Positions 51,897-60,700 of a DNA stretch of 64,000 bases are shown piece after piece; the first letter of the stretch is position 1; each line of letters begins with the position of its first letter. Position numbers and translations under genes: made by a program. The DNA comes from Bacillota bacterium (GTDB lineage Bacteria; Bacillota; Clostridia; Acetivibrionales; DSM-1351): assembly GCA_023391425.1 (NCBI GenBank), contig JAEWAX010000129.1, positions 9,607-73,606 on the forward strand. The letters are read 5' to 3'. The notes below the pieces were generated by a model, which was given only the letters and a program-made list of their open reading frames with translations, searched no databases and was not told the DNA's origin.

Positions 51897-52889
51897 TTGA
51901 AGTATATCATGGGAATTGATCAAGGAGGCACTAAGACAGAGGTTGTTGTCTCTGATATGTATGGAAATATACTTGGATATGGTAAGAGTAGAGGCGCCTA
52001 TCATCACAAAGATGGAGTTGCTACTGCCACTGCTGCTGTTAGAGAAGCATCTGATATGGCAATGTCCAAGCTGGAGATATATTCTAGGGATATAGGTCTT
52101 TTGGTAGCTGGAATGACAGGTATGGACTGGCCAGAAGATTACCCTATACTTAAATCGGTGCTTTTCGATGCTACCGGAGTACATAATATAAAAATATACA
52201 ACGATTCAATCATAGCAATGTACGGTGGAACTACAAAAACCTCAGGTATAGTAATGTGTGCAGGAACTGGACTGAATGTAGCTGTAAAGGGTCCCCGCGG
52301 TGATGAGGCTGTATTAGGCGACTATATAAGGGCTGAGGACCAGGGTGGAAGTGCTTTGGCTAGGAGGGCTATACAGCTAGTCTTTTTATCTGATATTAGA
52401 CTTTGCAGTAGCACAAAGCTAACACAATTATTCTGTAATTACGCAAGGAATAATACCGTTGATGAACTTTTATATCTTTATTCTACTGATGAAGAGTTTC
52501 GTTCAAATATTAGGTATCTTATCCCTCAGATTATTGACATTTCCAGGCATGATGAGGTAGCGAACAAACTTATAGTTGAATTTGCTAAGGATATAAGTCA
52601 ATATGTGTATGCAGGCTTAAATAAGTACAACATGCTTGGTATTGATACTGATGTCGTTCTTTCAGGAAGTGTGCTAAAAGGCAAAAATAACCTTTTAACA
52701 GAAAAAATATCAGAATGTGTCAAAATTTTTGCTCCGAATACATCTATTATAAATGCAAAATATGAGCCAGTTGTAGGAGCATATATACGTGCGTTGATGA
52801 CTCTTGATAATTTTGAAAGTGATAAAAAAACCATTCTTCATAACCTACATGAATCAGCAATTAGTTATATCCTTACAAGAGACTTGTAA
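51897..52889 (+). CDS. BadF/BadG/BcrA/BcrD-type sugar kinase (GlcNAc kinase-like)
   Basis: A 330-residue ASKHA-fold ATPase similar to N-acetylglucosamine kinases. Phosphate 1 loop MGIDQGGTKTEVVVSD (about 5), connect segment IYNDSIIAMYGG (about 99), phosphate 2 VMCAGTGLNVAVKG (about 119), GDYIRAEDQGGSALARRAI and adenosine motif VVLSGSVLKGKN (about 260). The start is TTG nine bases after GGAGG. Under a LacI-type operator shared with the GH4 gene, it likely phosphorylates a sugar freed from the same glycoside. Confidence 0.85.
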   Translation: MKYIMGIDQGGTKTEVVVSDMYGNILGYGKSRGAYHHKDGVATATAAVREASDMAMSKLEIYSRDIGLLVAGMTGMDWPEDYPILKSVLFDATGVHNIKIYNDSIIAMYGGTTKTSGIVMCAGTGLNVAVKGPRGDEAVLGDYIRAEDQGGSALARRAIQLVFLSDIRLCSSTKLTQLFCNYARNNTVDELLYLYSTDEEFRSNIRYLIPQIIDISRHDEVANKLIVEFAKDISQYVYAGLNKYNMLGIDTDVVLSGSVLKGKNNLLTEKISECVKIFAPNTSIINAKYEPVVGAYIRALMTLDNFESDKKTILHNLHESAISYILTRDL

Positions 52890-52970
52890 TAATAGATTAA
52901 GCAGTTTTTTCACAAATGGTACGCTGCATCACAAATACATATAGTAAAAATATTAATTGATGCTTACCCT

Positions 52971-53001
52971 AAAAGCCCGCGGAACAAGTCAGTGGGCTTT
53001 T
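52971..53001 (+). terminator. Hairpin terminator after the BadF-type kinase gene
   Basis: AAAAGCCCGC and GTGGGCTTTT form a ten-base stem with one non-canonical pair; the T-run is part of the stem's right arm. 82 bp after the stop codon. Confidence 0.65.
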
Positions 53002-53170
53002 GGCTGCTTTATTATCTAAATATAATAAAATTAAAATATGTTTAATTTATTATTCCGACTATATAAGCAGATATATTATAATGGTAATGTAAATACTTTT
53101 TTCTCAGGTACAATTGCTAAAATAGTACTTCCATATAAAAATTATTTCAATGAGGATTATTTCAATGTGC

Positions 53171-53905
53171 TTATTCAGGGCTGCTTCCAAAGATTGCTAC
53201 ATATTGGTCCATCAAGTAGAACTTCTTTCCATTCCATTTAAGAACACTTTGTACATATCCCAAGGAATCGGCATGATACCGACCTGAAATTCTTTGGTAT
53301 CCTAATAATTCATAGATTCCATTGCCATCAAAATCAATAGGATACAATCCACTTAGGGGATCAACCCAGCCCTCAATAGGGGCTTTCAGCTCCCCGTTTG
53401 GTGTATATATTTCATTTAAATATTCCGCATCCTTGTAAGTTATATCAATTATGTATTCTGTTCCCAATTCAACGTTTTTCACCAGGACTTGATAGAAATT
53501 CATAAATACTACTTTATAGCTGTATTTATTATTGTAATCCTCATAATCAAATAGCAGCTTAATTTGATTGCTTATATCAGAAAACAAATAGTAAAACATA
53601 ATACCCCCACTGCCACCTGAGGCTATGCTAATGAGTATGTCATTTATTTTATCACCTGTAAAATCCCCTAAAAATATGCCTGGGCTGTACCCTGCATCTG
53701 ATGCAAGTCTGATGCTTTGCTTAAAGCCTGTTTTGCCATCCCTGATATTTAACGTAATATCTCTTATAAATCCGCTATTTGGCATTCTAGTACCAGTAAG
53801 ATATACATGCTCTGGCATATTATCTCCATTGACATCACCATAAGCACTTGCAACAATATTTTTTATATTATTATTAGATTGGTTAAACCGATTTACATTA
53901 TACAA
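53171..53905 (-). CDS. FG-GAP/VCBS-like protein with calcium-type loops
   Basis: A 244-residue protein without a signal peptide. It holds repeated acidic loops of the DxDGDxxxD kind: DVNGDNMPEHVYL (about 24), DFTGDKINDILISI (about 83) and DFDGNGIYELLGY (about 199), each followed by a hydrophobic strand. This is the pattern of FG-GAP/VCBS or dockerin-like calcium sites. The C-terminus LKWNGKKFYLMDQYV resembles small spore- or wall-associated beta proteins in Firmicutes, but no function is known. The lack of a secretion signal is odd for a calcium-loop protein. Preceded by a run of dispersed repeats. Confidence 0.65.
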   Translation of the reverse strand: MYNVNRFNQSNNNIKNIVASAYGDVNGDNMPEHVYLTGTRMPNSGFIRDITLNIRDGKTGFKQSIRLASDAGYSPGIFLGDFTGDKINDILISIASGGSGGIMFYYLFSDISNQIKLLFDYEDYNNKYSYKVVFMNFYQVLVKNVELGTEYIIDITYKDAEYLNEIYTPNGELKAPIEGWVDPLSGLYPIDFDGNGIYELLGYQRISGRYHADSLGYVQSVLKWNGKKFYLMDQYVAIFGSSPE

Positions 53906-53959
53906 AATTTGCCCCTCCCTGTTTCTAAAATTAAGTATAATTGTTTAATATCTAAGATT

Positions 53960-54256
53960 AATTGTCTCTAAAAGGCTCTCCAGTTCAAGAACTCTGCTTA
54001 TTCAAGGTATATCTCATACCATTACTATATAATATGGTTACTTCACATTTTTGTGCCCATATATAATTCTCTTTTTCCCATCTATAGCAGTGATATTCCC
54101 TCTGTACCTTAGAACTTTGTTTGCCCGATGTCTACCACCGCTAATTCGCATGCATTAATATGCGCCAGAATAAGCGGTGCTACGACCCTGGATAACGATT
54201 TCTAAGATTCCGCGGGAGTAAACCCAACTCCCTCGGAACCTAAGAACTCTGTTTAT
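53960..54256 (+). repeat. Cluster of three dispersed palindromic elements
   Basis: Three family cores in a row on the plus strand: TTCAAGAACTCTGCTTATTC (core at 53985), CTTAGAACTTTGTTTG (54109) and CTAAGAACTCTGTTTAT (54240). The third belongs to a long two-hairpin copy that starts with CCGATGTCTAC (54125). Its first stem is clear (CACCGCT...AGCGGTG) and its second is GATTTCTAAGATTCCGCGGG paired to CCTCGGAACCTAAGAACTC. Compared with the copy at 19871 the inner arms differ (TTCCG/CGGAA against TTCAG/CTGAA) yet still pair. The cluster fills the 491-bp gap before the AraC gene. Confidence 0.75.
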
Positions 54257-54396
54257 ATCTCAAGTATTTTGTGCTATTATGTTACTAAAAGTAACCGATT
54301 GAAATAAAAATAGCCTCTAATGCTCTCACTCAAATAAGTGTCAGTAAAATAGGCTATACCTTGGATTGTTATACTTAAGATATAAGGAGAAACACA

Positions 54397-55254
54397 ATGG
54401 AAGCACATCATCAAATAAGCAGCTCTACTAATGGGGGACACTTCCCGATACATATTTTTAATACAGATGCCCAAGAGTATCCTCCCCACTGGCACGAAAG
54501 AATTGAGTTAGTTTATGTATTGGGTGATGAGCTTAAGATTGGTGAAAACAATGTAGTATACACATTACATAACAGGGATATCTTTATAGTAGGAATGGGT
54601 GAAGTGCATTATTTTTTAATGCAGCCCCAAAAATGTGATAGGATAATTGTTGACTTCGAGCCCTTCATGTTCAAAGAACTATCAAACTTTATATCTGGAA
54701 TAAAGATTGTTGACCCATTTATTCCCTATAAAAGTAATATGGACTGCTCTGAATTTTCTGTTCACAATTTTTTTGAAAAACAAATTTTAAGTATTCAACA
54801 AGAAATGCAAAAGAAGAAAGCAGGCTTTGAATTTATCGTTGGTGCAAGACTTTATGACCTCGCTGCTGGTATTATCCGATATGTTCCGAATGAGAAAATA
54901 TGCTCTGCCAAAAAAACTAAACAACTCAAAAAGTTAGAAATTCTTGAACAGGTTACGAAATATATAGATAGCAACTTTAGAGAAGAAATTACATTAGCTG
55001 AGGTTTCGAAATATGCAAACTTTAGTATGTTCCATTTTACTCGATTCTTCAAAGATACTACTGGTATGACCTTTATTCAATATTTAAACAACTATAAGGT
55101 ATCAAAAGCGGTAAACATGCTTATAAATACCTCTGACTCTATATCAGAAATAGCCTTCAATTCAGGTTTTAATAGTATTAAAACCTTCAACCGTGTTTTT
55201 AAGCAGGTAAAGGGCTGCTCTCCATCACGTTTTAAAAAAGCAATATTGTGCTAA
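54397..55254 (+). CDS. AraC family regulator with N-terminal cupin
   Basis: A 285-residue one-component regulator. The N-terminal cupin/AraC-binding domain shows YPPHWHERIELVYVL (about 28-42) and HNRDIFIVGMGEVHYF; the C-terminal double helix-turn-helix spans about 185-283 (EITLAEVSKYANFSMFHFTRFFKDTTG; ISEIAFNSGFNSIKTFNRVFKQVKGCSP). Such proteins mostly activate carbohydrate genes. AAGGAG before the ATG. No sugar operon is adjacent on this strand; the small gene after it follows by 71 bp. Confidence 0.9.
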   Translation: MEAHHQISSSTNGGHFPIHIFNTDAQEYPPHWHERIELVYVLGDELKIGENNVVYTLHNRDIFIVGMGEVHYFLMQPQKCDRIIVDFEPFMFKELSNFISGIKIVDPFIPYKSNMDCSEFSVHNFFEKQILSIQQEMQKKKAGFEFIVGARLYDLAAGIIRYVPNEKICSAKKTKQLKKLEILEQVTKYIDSNFREEITLAEVSKYANFSMFHFTRFFKDTTGMTFIQYLNNYKVSKAVNMLINTSDSISEIAFNSGFNSIKTFNRVFKQVKGCSPSRFKKAILC

Positions 55255-55325
55255 TATATAGCAACGTTTGGCTAGAATTACGGTTCTTTTTTTCATATAA
55301 TACAGTTACGGAGGGAGTACTTAAT

Positions 55326-55619
55326 ATGATTAGAAAAACCGCATCAATTGATATGCCAATTTATATAGAGGCACCTTCACAGATTGGATTATTCACATAT
55401 GACAATAATACGTTTATAGTTGAATCCTTTAGGGAAACAGACGCAGAAGTAACATTTATTGTTCACAATGAAAATGCCTCTCTATATCCAATTGCTGCAA
55501 ATAAGCATCAAATGTATACCGATGTTAATAGGATTACTAGTGATGGAATGACATATTTCAAAATATTTATGAGGCCTGGTTCACACAAAGCTTTCCGTAT
55601 TGAATTGATGCCAAATTAG
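55326..55619 (+). CDS. Small beta-rich protein, unknown function
   Basis: A 97-residue protein, not recognised. It is made of alternating hydrophobic strands (IGLFTYDNNTFIVESFR; AEVTFIVHNENASLYPIA; MTYFKIFMRPGSHKAFRIEL), suggesting a small beta-sandwich. Strong ribosome site GGAGGGAG. It may be read with the AraC gene upstream. Its stop codon overlaps that of the convergent gene by 4 bp. A binding protein or a carbohydrate-associated domain is possible; nothing proves it. Confidence 0.6.
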   Translation: MIRKTASIDMPIYIEAPSQIGLFTYDNNTFIVESFRETDAEVTFIVHNENASLYPIAANKHQMYTDVNRITSDGMTYFKIFMRPGSHKAFRIELMPN

Positions 55620-56344
55620 CTTACTTCAACCTCCCCTGATTTCCATTCTTCCATCTTTCTGCATACTTCTTCACGGGTCTTTTTACAAATGTCTGGCAAT
55701 TCGCCTCCTAGTGCTTTCTCAGCTTGTGCAAAGCCCTCATCTATAGCACTCATGAGTTTGTTATACATCTCTGGATTGTCATTGGAAATAGCCTTTGCAA
55801 AAGCAACTATTCTGTCACTAACAGCCTTTACGCCACATTCTCCATCTTCTGATATTGCCTGCTGTGCAGCAGCCCTTGTCTTTTCATCGACGATTAATTC
55901 TTCTTTACCGGATAGTACATCCTTGAAAGATTTTCCCTGGCTTTTGAGCAGTTGTTCAACCATATCTCTCAAGTTTTGAGTTGCTTTGTTGGCCTCAGCC
56001 CATAATCTGTTTATCTCTTCAGCATTAAATTTGCTAGTTTTCTCAGTCTCATCAGATCGTTCAGTTGACAATGTAACAGATGTTGTCTGAGTCACGGATG
56101 CTGCCTGCATTACAGGTGATGTCTGTATTACAGATGACGTCTGCGTTACAGATGTTGTTTGTGTTACAGATACCACAGACTTGCTGTAGGTTGCAGCCGC
56201 ATTATCCATCTTTCCCAGTTCCAGCACCGCTGCTGCCTCTTGAGACTTAGCCTGAGCCTTGCTGGTACTTTTTATATTCTCCTGTTTCCTTGAGACCTCA
56301 TATTTTTGAGTAACGGCTTGATTATTATTCACTCCATTTATCAT
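55616..56344 (-). CDS. Protein with Ser-Val-Thr-Gln-Thr repeats, possibly DUF5610-like
   Basis: A 242-residue protein without signal peptide. Residues about 55-90 are six-residue repeats of the SVTQTT type encoded by an 18-bp minisatellite. The C-terminal 130 residues are helical (INRLWAEANKATQNLRDMVEQLL; VKAVSDRIVAFAKAIS; LMSAIDEGFAQAEKALGGELPDI), which recalls the DUF5610 family; that family link is from memory and not certain. Function unknown. Converges with the small beta-rich gene with overlapping stop codons. Confidence 0.6.
   Translation of the reverse strand: MINGVNNNQAVTQKYEVSRKQENIKSTSKAQAKSQEAAAVLELGKMDNAAATYSKSVVSVTQTTSVTQTSSVIQTSPVMQAASVTQTTSVTLSTERSDETEKTSKFNAEEINRLWAEANKATQNLRDMVEQLLKSQGKSFKDVLSGKEELIVDEKTRAAAQQAISEDGECGVKAVSDRIVAFAKAISNDNPEMYNKLMSAIDEGFAQAEKALGGELPDICKKTREEVCRKMEEWKSGEVEVS
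56076..56171 (-). repeat. 18-bp coding minisatellite (5.3 units)
   Basis: Five 18-bp units start with ACAGAT or a one-base variant (ACGGAT, ACAGGT) at 56076, 56094, 56112, 56130 and 56148, plus a partial sixth. Each encodes six residues on the minus strand (SVTQT-T/S/A/P type). Unit number is likely to vary between strains. Confidence 0.85.
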
Positions 56345-56639
56345 ACTCTTATCCCTCCTTAGATAATCATTATATCCTTATGTATAACTTTTCGGCTAAA
56401 AGCATGCTTTACTTGATGTATTTTTTTTTACACTTTGAGAATTGTATTAACAAACGTTATCCTTTTTTTACTTATTTAATTGTATAAATGCCATAATTAT
56501 AGGGTATAAATAATAAAGCCACTTTCGTACTTAAAACAGTCTTTCTACGCTCTAGTGATATTCATATAATAATGAAAGTGAGTTTTCAAAAATTGTGTCA
56601 AATGTAACAATTCACGAAACTTGACGCATAGGAGGCTCT

Positions 56640-56885
56640 ATGATAATTCAGTGTGAACGAAAGGCATTTATCGTGCAAGATGACTTGATAGCTATAACTC
56701 GAGATGATAAGCTGATTGGTTATGGCAAGGTTATTGCTATTTTAGAGGAACATGTACTTGTTGATGTGGATGCAAACGCTAGCAAATCTTTATTTGAAAT
56801 TTTTAGTGAAAAAATCCCTTGTGATTTTGCATTTGTAAACGAAAGATATTGCCCACAAACCGGAGAAGTGAAGAAAGTTCCTTGA
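56640..56885 (+). CDS. Small protein, unknown function
   Basis: An 81-residue protein, not recognised. It reads like one small beta-barrel with KLIGYGKVIAILEEHVLVDVD in the centre, a Cys near each end (IQCERK, PCDF) and a CPQTGEV tail; no membrane segment. The ribosome site AGGAGG is strong and the gene is isolated by a 295-bp AT-rich gap before it and a stem-loop after it. Confidence 0.6.
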   Translation: MIIQCERKAFIVQDDLIAITRDDKLIGYGKVIAILEEHVLVDVDANASKSLFEIFSEKIPCDFAFVNERYCPQTGEVKKVP

Positions 56886-56906
56886 AAGTCCAATAATAAG
56901 TATAAA

Positions 56907-56936
56907 TGGGGCTGTCTTATTTTGAACAGCCCCATA
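56907..56936. terminator. Stem-loop after the 81-residue protein gene
   Basis: ATGGGGCTGT and ACAGCCCCAT form a perfect ten-base stem with a ten-base loop; followed by AAAAATA, not T, on the plus strand, so termination is plausible but not textbook. Confidence 0.5.
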
Positions 56937-57084
56937 AAAATATCATTTACATAAGTTAAAAAGCATAATATTAGTCAATAATTTTACTCACTAATATATT
57001 TAGTCTTGATATACCTAAACATCCCTTGTTCTAGCATCAATAATAATTATAGATAAAGCTTAGATAATTTTTATCTTACCACTT

Positions 57085-57166
57085 GTTAACAATTTGTTAT
57101 AAAATTTATAACAATTTATTAACTTTTTCTTTATAAATTGTACATAATTTCTCTGTATCATAATAC
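57085..57166 (+). promoter_or_regulatory. htrA promoter region with inverted repeat
   Basis: GTTAACAATTTGTTATAAA and TTTATAACAATTTATTAAC (57085-57103, 57105-57123) are inverted repeats matching at 17 of 19 positions. They lie just upstream of a candidate promoter TTGTAC (57138), 17 bp, TAATAC (57161). The repeat is placed for an activator or repressor of the HtrA gene; which one is unknown. The remaining upstream gap (56937-57084) shows only a small ATATTAGT/ACTAATAT repeat. Confidence 0.5.
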
Positions 57167-57209
57167 CATAAGGTAATTAAAATTAATTTTACAGATTGGA
57201 GGATTTAAT

Positions 57210-58526
57210 ATGTATAATAATGACGATTGGGATAATCAATTCCAAAATAATTTCAATTTTGAAAGTAATTCAGAACCACAATATAAGGAGCAGTATCAGT
57301 ATCAGGACCAACACTATTACAAAGAAAACATTGCTAAACCAGAAAAGAAAAAGCACAAATTTTTAACATATATGTCGCTTGTATTAGTAACCTCGGTCGT
57401 TACCAGCTTTATCGTAGGTGGAGCAATGTATACCAGCTTCTCAAAACAATTAGGTAATGTACAGGCTACTGTTGCTCAAGTTTCAAAAAATACTCAGCAA
57501 TCAGCCACAAAAGTTGCGTCTACGACATCCTCTGTAACTGGAACAAATCTAGTATCTACTAATTCCAGTAATTTGACTGTACCTGAGATAGCAAAAAAGG
57601 TAGGTCCCTCTATTGTTGGTATCAAAATGCAAGTGAAGAGCACCAGACAATCAAGCTTTTGGGGTAGTAGCCCTTCCTCTTCAGATTCTGAAGGCTCAGG
57701 TATTATAATTAGTAAAGATGGATATATAATGACAAACTACCATGTTGTTCAATATGCTGATCCAAATAGCAATATAAAAAATACTACACTGACTGTGTAT
57801 TTGCCTGATAAAAGAGAAGCAAAGGCTAAATTTATTGGCGGAGATAGTGACAATGATTTGGCTCTTATAAAAATTGACTTGACTGGCCTACCAGTTGCAG
57901 AACTCGGTGATTCATCTGCAATTGAGGTCGGAGATCTAGCTGTTGCCATAGGTAATCCTCTTGGAATGGAGTTTGCTGGTTCTGTGACCTCAGGTGTAAT
58001 TAGTGCATTAAATAGGCGATTGGATACTGGGGATGTTACAATGAATCTGATTCAGACAGATGCAGCTATAAACCCTGGTAATAGTGGTGGTGCTTTATTA
58101 AATTCAAAAGGACAGGTTATTGGTATAAACTCTGCAAAAATATCTATTACAGGTGTAGAAGGTCTAGGCTTCGCAATTCCAATAAATACAGCTAAGCCTA
58201 TAATTGAACAATTAAAAAATTATGGTTATGTAAAAGGTAAACCATTAGTTGGAATATCAGCCCAAGAGGTTTCAGAGGAAGTATCTAGTATGTATGGGAT
58301 ACCTGTAGGCGTGTACATTGTTGAAGTCTCACCTGGTGGTGCTGCTGAAAAAGCCGGAATTTTAAAGGGTGATGTTCTAATAAAACTGGATGGCAAAAAA
58401 ATCGAGACAATGGCTGATATAGATGCTATCAAGAAATTGCATAAAGCAGGTGATACTGTTAACGCTGTAGTATCAAGGAATGGAAAAGATGTTACTGTAA
58501 AGCTTACCTTTACTGAAGACAAATAA
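57210..58526 (+). CDS. htrA: HtrA/DegP-type membrane serine protease with PDZ domain
   Basis: A 438-residue envelope quality-control protease. A 50-residue Asn/Gln/Tyr-rich cytosolic head, one membrane helix (about 52-72), a Ser/Thr linker, then a trypsin-like domain with catalytic His in MTNYHVVQY (about 178), Asp in DSDNDLALIKI (about 212) and Ser in INPGNSGGALL (about 292). The PDZ domain spans about 345-435 (VYIVEVSPGGAAEKAGILKGD). GGAGG precedes the ATG. Single-gene unit between its own promoter and a strong terminator. Confidence 0.95.
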   Translation: MYNNDDWDNQFQNNFNFESNSEPQYKEQYQYQDQHYYKENIAKPEKKKHKFLTYMSLVLVTSVVTSFIVGGAMYTSFSKQLGNVQATVAQVSKNTQQSATKVASTTSSVTGTNLVSTNSSNLTVPEIAKKVGPSIVGIKMQVKSTRQSSFWGSSPSSSDSEGSGIIISKDGYIMTNYHVVQYADPNSNIKNTTLTVYLPDKREAKAKFIGGDSDNDLALIKIDLTGLPVAELGDSSAIEVGDLAVAIGNPLGMEFAGSVTSGVISALNRRLDTGDVTMNLIQTDAAINPGNSGGALLNSKGQVIGINSAKISITGVEGLGFAIPINTAKPIIEQLKNYGYVKGKPLVGISAQEVSEEVSSMYGIPVGVYIVEVSPGGAAEKAGILKGDVLIKLDGKKIETMADIDAIKKLHKAGDTVNAVVSRNGKDVTVKLTFTEDK

Positions 58527-58581
58527 GTTATACTTTAGTAAATTAATTGAGTTAGCATACTATATTGCACTCCCCTATAAG

Positions 58582-58626
58582 GACCAAGGTCATGAGAGGT
58601 GAAACCTCTCATGACCTTGGTCTTTA
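58582..58626 (+). terminator. Intrinsic terminator of htrA
   Basis: GACCAAGGTCATGAGAGG, five-base loop, and a perfect 18-base complement ending in GGTC, followed by TTTAT. Confidence 0.88.
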
Positions 58627-58693
58627 TCTAAAACCCTGTGTTTTTTAATAGTTATTAATTTAGTATTTATACTACCTATCACTCTTTTACAAC

Positions 58694-58975
58694 TTACCTA
58701 TCTTCAAATAAAAAGTCTGTAATCTCGGCTTCAGTACTATCTTCCACAAAGCGCATTACCTCATCTAGGACAGTATTTGCCTGAACCCTACTAGATGATA
58801 CGCAAGCTATTCCAATTACTATAGTTTGATGATAATCCTGCTCCTCTATCTCAGCAATTGATACATTAAATTTATTGCGAGTCCTTTGTAATAAGCTTTT
58901 GACAATCATACGTTTTTCTTTTAAAGAATGACATGTAGGAGCATAAAGCTTTAGTCTTAGTGTTGATACAATCAT
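58694..58975 (-). CDS. DUF503 (YlxP-like) protein
   Basis: A 93-residue protein of the DUF503 family: VSTLRLKLYAPTCHSLKEKRMIVKSLLQRTRNKFNVSIAEI, then QTIVIGIACVSSSRVQANTVLDEVMRFVE. In Bacillus ylxP lies in the nusA-infB-rbfA region, which suggests a link to translation or ribosome assembly; here it stands alone. Complete by length and ends. Confidence 0.9.
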   Translation of the reverse strand: MIVSTLRLKLYAPTCHSLKEKRMIVKSLLQRTRNKFNVSIAEIEEQDYHQTIVIGIACVSSSRVQANTVLDEVMRFVEDSTEAEITDFLFEDR

Positions 58976-59047
58976 TGCTCATTCTCCACTTCTAAATTTG
59001 GTCAGTTAAGTTCTGCTTCCACTAACCATTGGCCGCGTCTTAGTCTA

Positions 59048-59722
59048 TTAATACCCCAATTCTTCTCCCACAATTACTATTTTTATCCTGTCCTTTTTGC
59101 GTTGATATGCAGAAACAACATAATTGCAGCATATTCTAGCAGGGCTATTACAACCACTTGCCATATCAGTAGCATCGTTTAAGAAGGATACACACTCACC
59201 TTTCTCTTTACAATAGGTTTCGCAGGATAATCTTGTACTATTAGCAGGTGCTGCAATTGATTTAACACGTTTTATAGCATCATCGAGAGTTCTGACAATC
59301 TTATTATATCCAACTATCATTATTACAGACTTTGGTCCATAGCATATGGCAGCAACTCTATTAGAATTTCCGTCTACGTTATATAACTCGCCATTTTCTG
59401 TTATTGCATTTGAGCTGCAGATATAGGCATCCGCTGAAAATGAATCAATAAATACTTTTTCAACATCCTCCTTGGACAAGCCTTCCTTATATCTATCTAA
59501 AAAATTATATTTTCCACTTCTTAATAGTTCTAGTATGCCACTTTCAGATAAAGTATAAGAACCACCAACTGCAACAGTGTCTCCATCCTTCAATAGCTCT
59601 GATACCTTACTCACTATGTCTGCTTTTCTCTCAACATAATGCACCTGCATATTATTCTTCTCTAGATTTCGTGTTACCTTGCTTATCCTTTTTTCAAGTA
59701 TAGCTGTTTTACTTTTATCCAT
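59048..59722 (-). CDS. LUD-domain (LutC/YkgG-like) protein
   Basis: A 224-residue protein of the LUD family: DTVAVGGSYTLSESGILELLRSG (about 47), AYICSSNAITENGELYNVDGNSNRVAAICYGPKSVIMIVGYNKIV (about 99-142). The Cys-rich C-terminal segment (CETYCKEKGECVSFLNDA...CNSPARICC) is seen in stand-alone clostridial members. LutC takes part in lactate oxidation; no lutA or lutB is present, so that function should not be assumed. Confidence 0.88.
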   Translation of the reverse strand: MDKSKTAILEKRISKVTRNLEKNNMQVHYVERKADIVSKVSELLKDGDTVAVGGSYTLSESGILELLRSGKYNFLDRYKEGLSKEDVEKVFIDSFSADAYICSSNAITENGELYNVDGNSNRVAAICYGPKSVIMIVGYNKIVRTLDDAIKRVKSIAAPANSTRLSCETYCKEKGECVSFLNDATDMASGCNSPARICCNYVVSAYQRKKDRIKIVIVGEELGY

Positions 59723-59842
59723 TATATATCTACCCCCTAATCTTAAACCGACAAAACTATTCTAATCTTATTTATACTAATTTGCACTTAAACATGGCTT
59801 TTCTAATACGAAATAGTATCAAAATTTTTATAGTGGTGTAAA

Positions 59843-60058
59843 TTATTCTGAAATATACTCAAATCTTCTAAAGCTCAATCCATCTTTTTCGATTATTTCA
59901 TTCCACATTTGCGCAGGCCTTACCCATATTCCCATTTCTCCATAGAGAGCTTGGTATACAACCATTTCTTCTAAAGTTTCGCTGTGCCTAGCTATGTAAA
60001 GAACCCTGTATTCATTGCCCTTGAAGTGTCTGTATTTTCCAATTTTTATTTCGTTCAT
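59843..60058 (-). CDS. DUF1653 protein
   Basis: A 71-residue protein with the DUF1653 pattern GKYRHFKGNEYRVLYIARHSETLEEMVVYQALYG, then WVRPAQMWNEII. Function unknown. The start is the second of two ATG codons after GGAGGTT; a longer upstream frame has no ribosome site. Confidence 0.88.
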   Translation of the reverse strand: MNEIKIGKYRHFKGNEYRVLYIARHSETLEEMVVYQALYGEMGIWVRPAQMWNEIIEKDGLSFRRFEYISE

Positions 60059-60203
60059 CATAACCTCCATTATTCTTATGTCACTGTGGCACAAATAGTA
60101 ATAAAAATTGTTCGTTAACATTATTATACTCACTTTATGCTAGTATATATGGCATTATTCAATTTGCTTAAAATGTGCCAGATACTGTATCTTTTTCTGA
60201 GTT

Positions 60204-60635
60204 TCATACTCCAAGCAATTTTAATAATGCTTTTTCAAAATCTTCATCATTATCCTTAGAACGTTTTTTAATACTACCCGTTCTGCCCCCTGCCCTGCGG
60301 ACCTTTTGCCCTATGTGTCTTTCAAATAGCAACCTATCTATGTTATTGTCAGAATAGATTAATCCATTTTGATTTAACACCTTTGCACCTTTTCCCAAAC
60401 CCATCGCAGCAACCCCATAATCTTGTGTAACTATTATATCTTCACGCTTTACAAGATTTATAAGCGCTATATCTACGCTATCTCTGGCCTTATCTACAGT
60501 AATAATAGTACTATAGCCATCGTAAAGCTCATGACTTGTATCAATTAACATTGTAACAGGAATACTATATTTTTTTGCAATCCTCACAATTATTTCTTTG
60601 ACCGGACATGCATCTGCATCCACAAGTATTTGCAT
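60204..60635 (-). CDS. YaiI/YqxD family protein (DUF188, PIN-like)
   Basis: A 143-residue protein of the DUF188 group, with LVDADACPVKEIIVRIAKK at the start, VDIALINLVKREDIIVTQDYGVAAM (about 74) and the basic tail RRAGGRTGSIKKRSKDNDEDFEKAL. The conserved aspartates fit a PIN-like nuclease fold, but activity is not established for the family. Stand-alone, 66 bp before the end of the AarF gene. Confidence 0.9.
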   Translation of the reverse strand: MQILVDADACPVKEIIVRIAKKYSIPVTMLIDTSHELYDGYSTIITVDKARDSVDIALINLVKREDIIVTQDYGVAAMGLGKGAKVLNQNGLIYSDNNIDRLLFERHIGQKVRRAGGRTGSIKKRSKDNDEDFEKALLKLLGV

Positions 60636-60700
60636 ATATCTCCTTTTAAATCCCTACTAAAAGTAAATTAGGAACTATATTAACTATTCTTTTTTCGCAT

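Noticed and set aside
54307..54355. AATAGCCT ... AGGCTAT hairpin as a minus-strand terminator
   Set aside because: No minus-strand gene ends here; it may be part of the AraC leader but the support is too weak.
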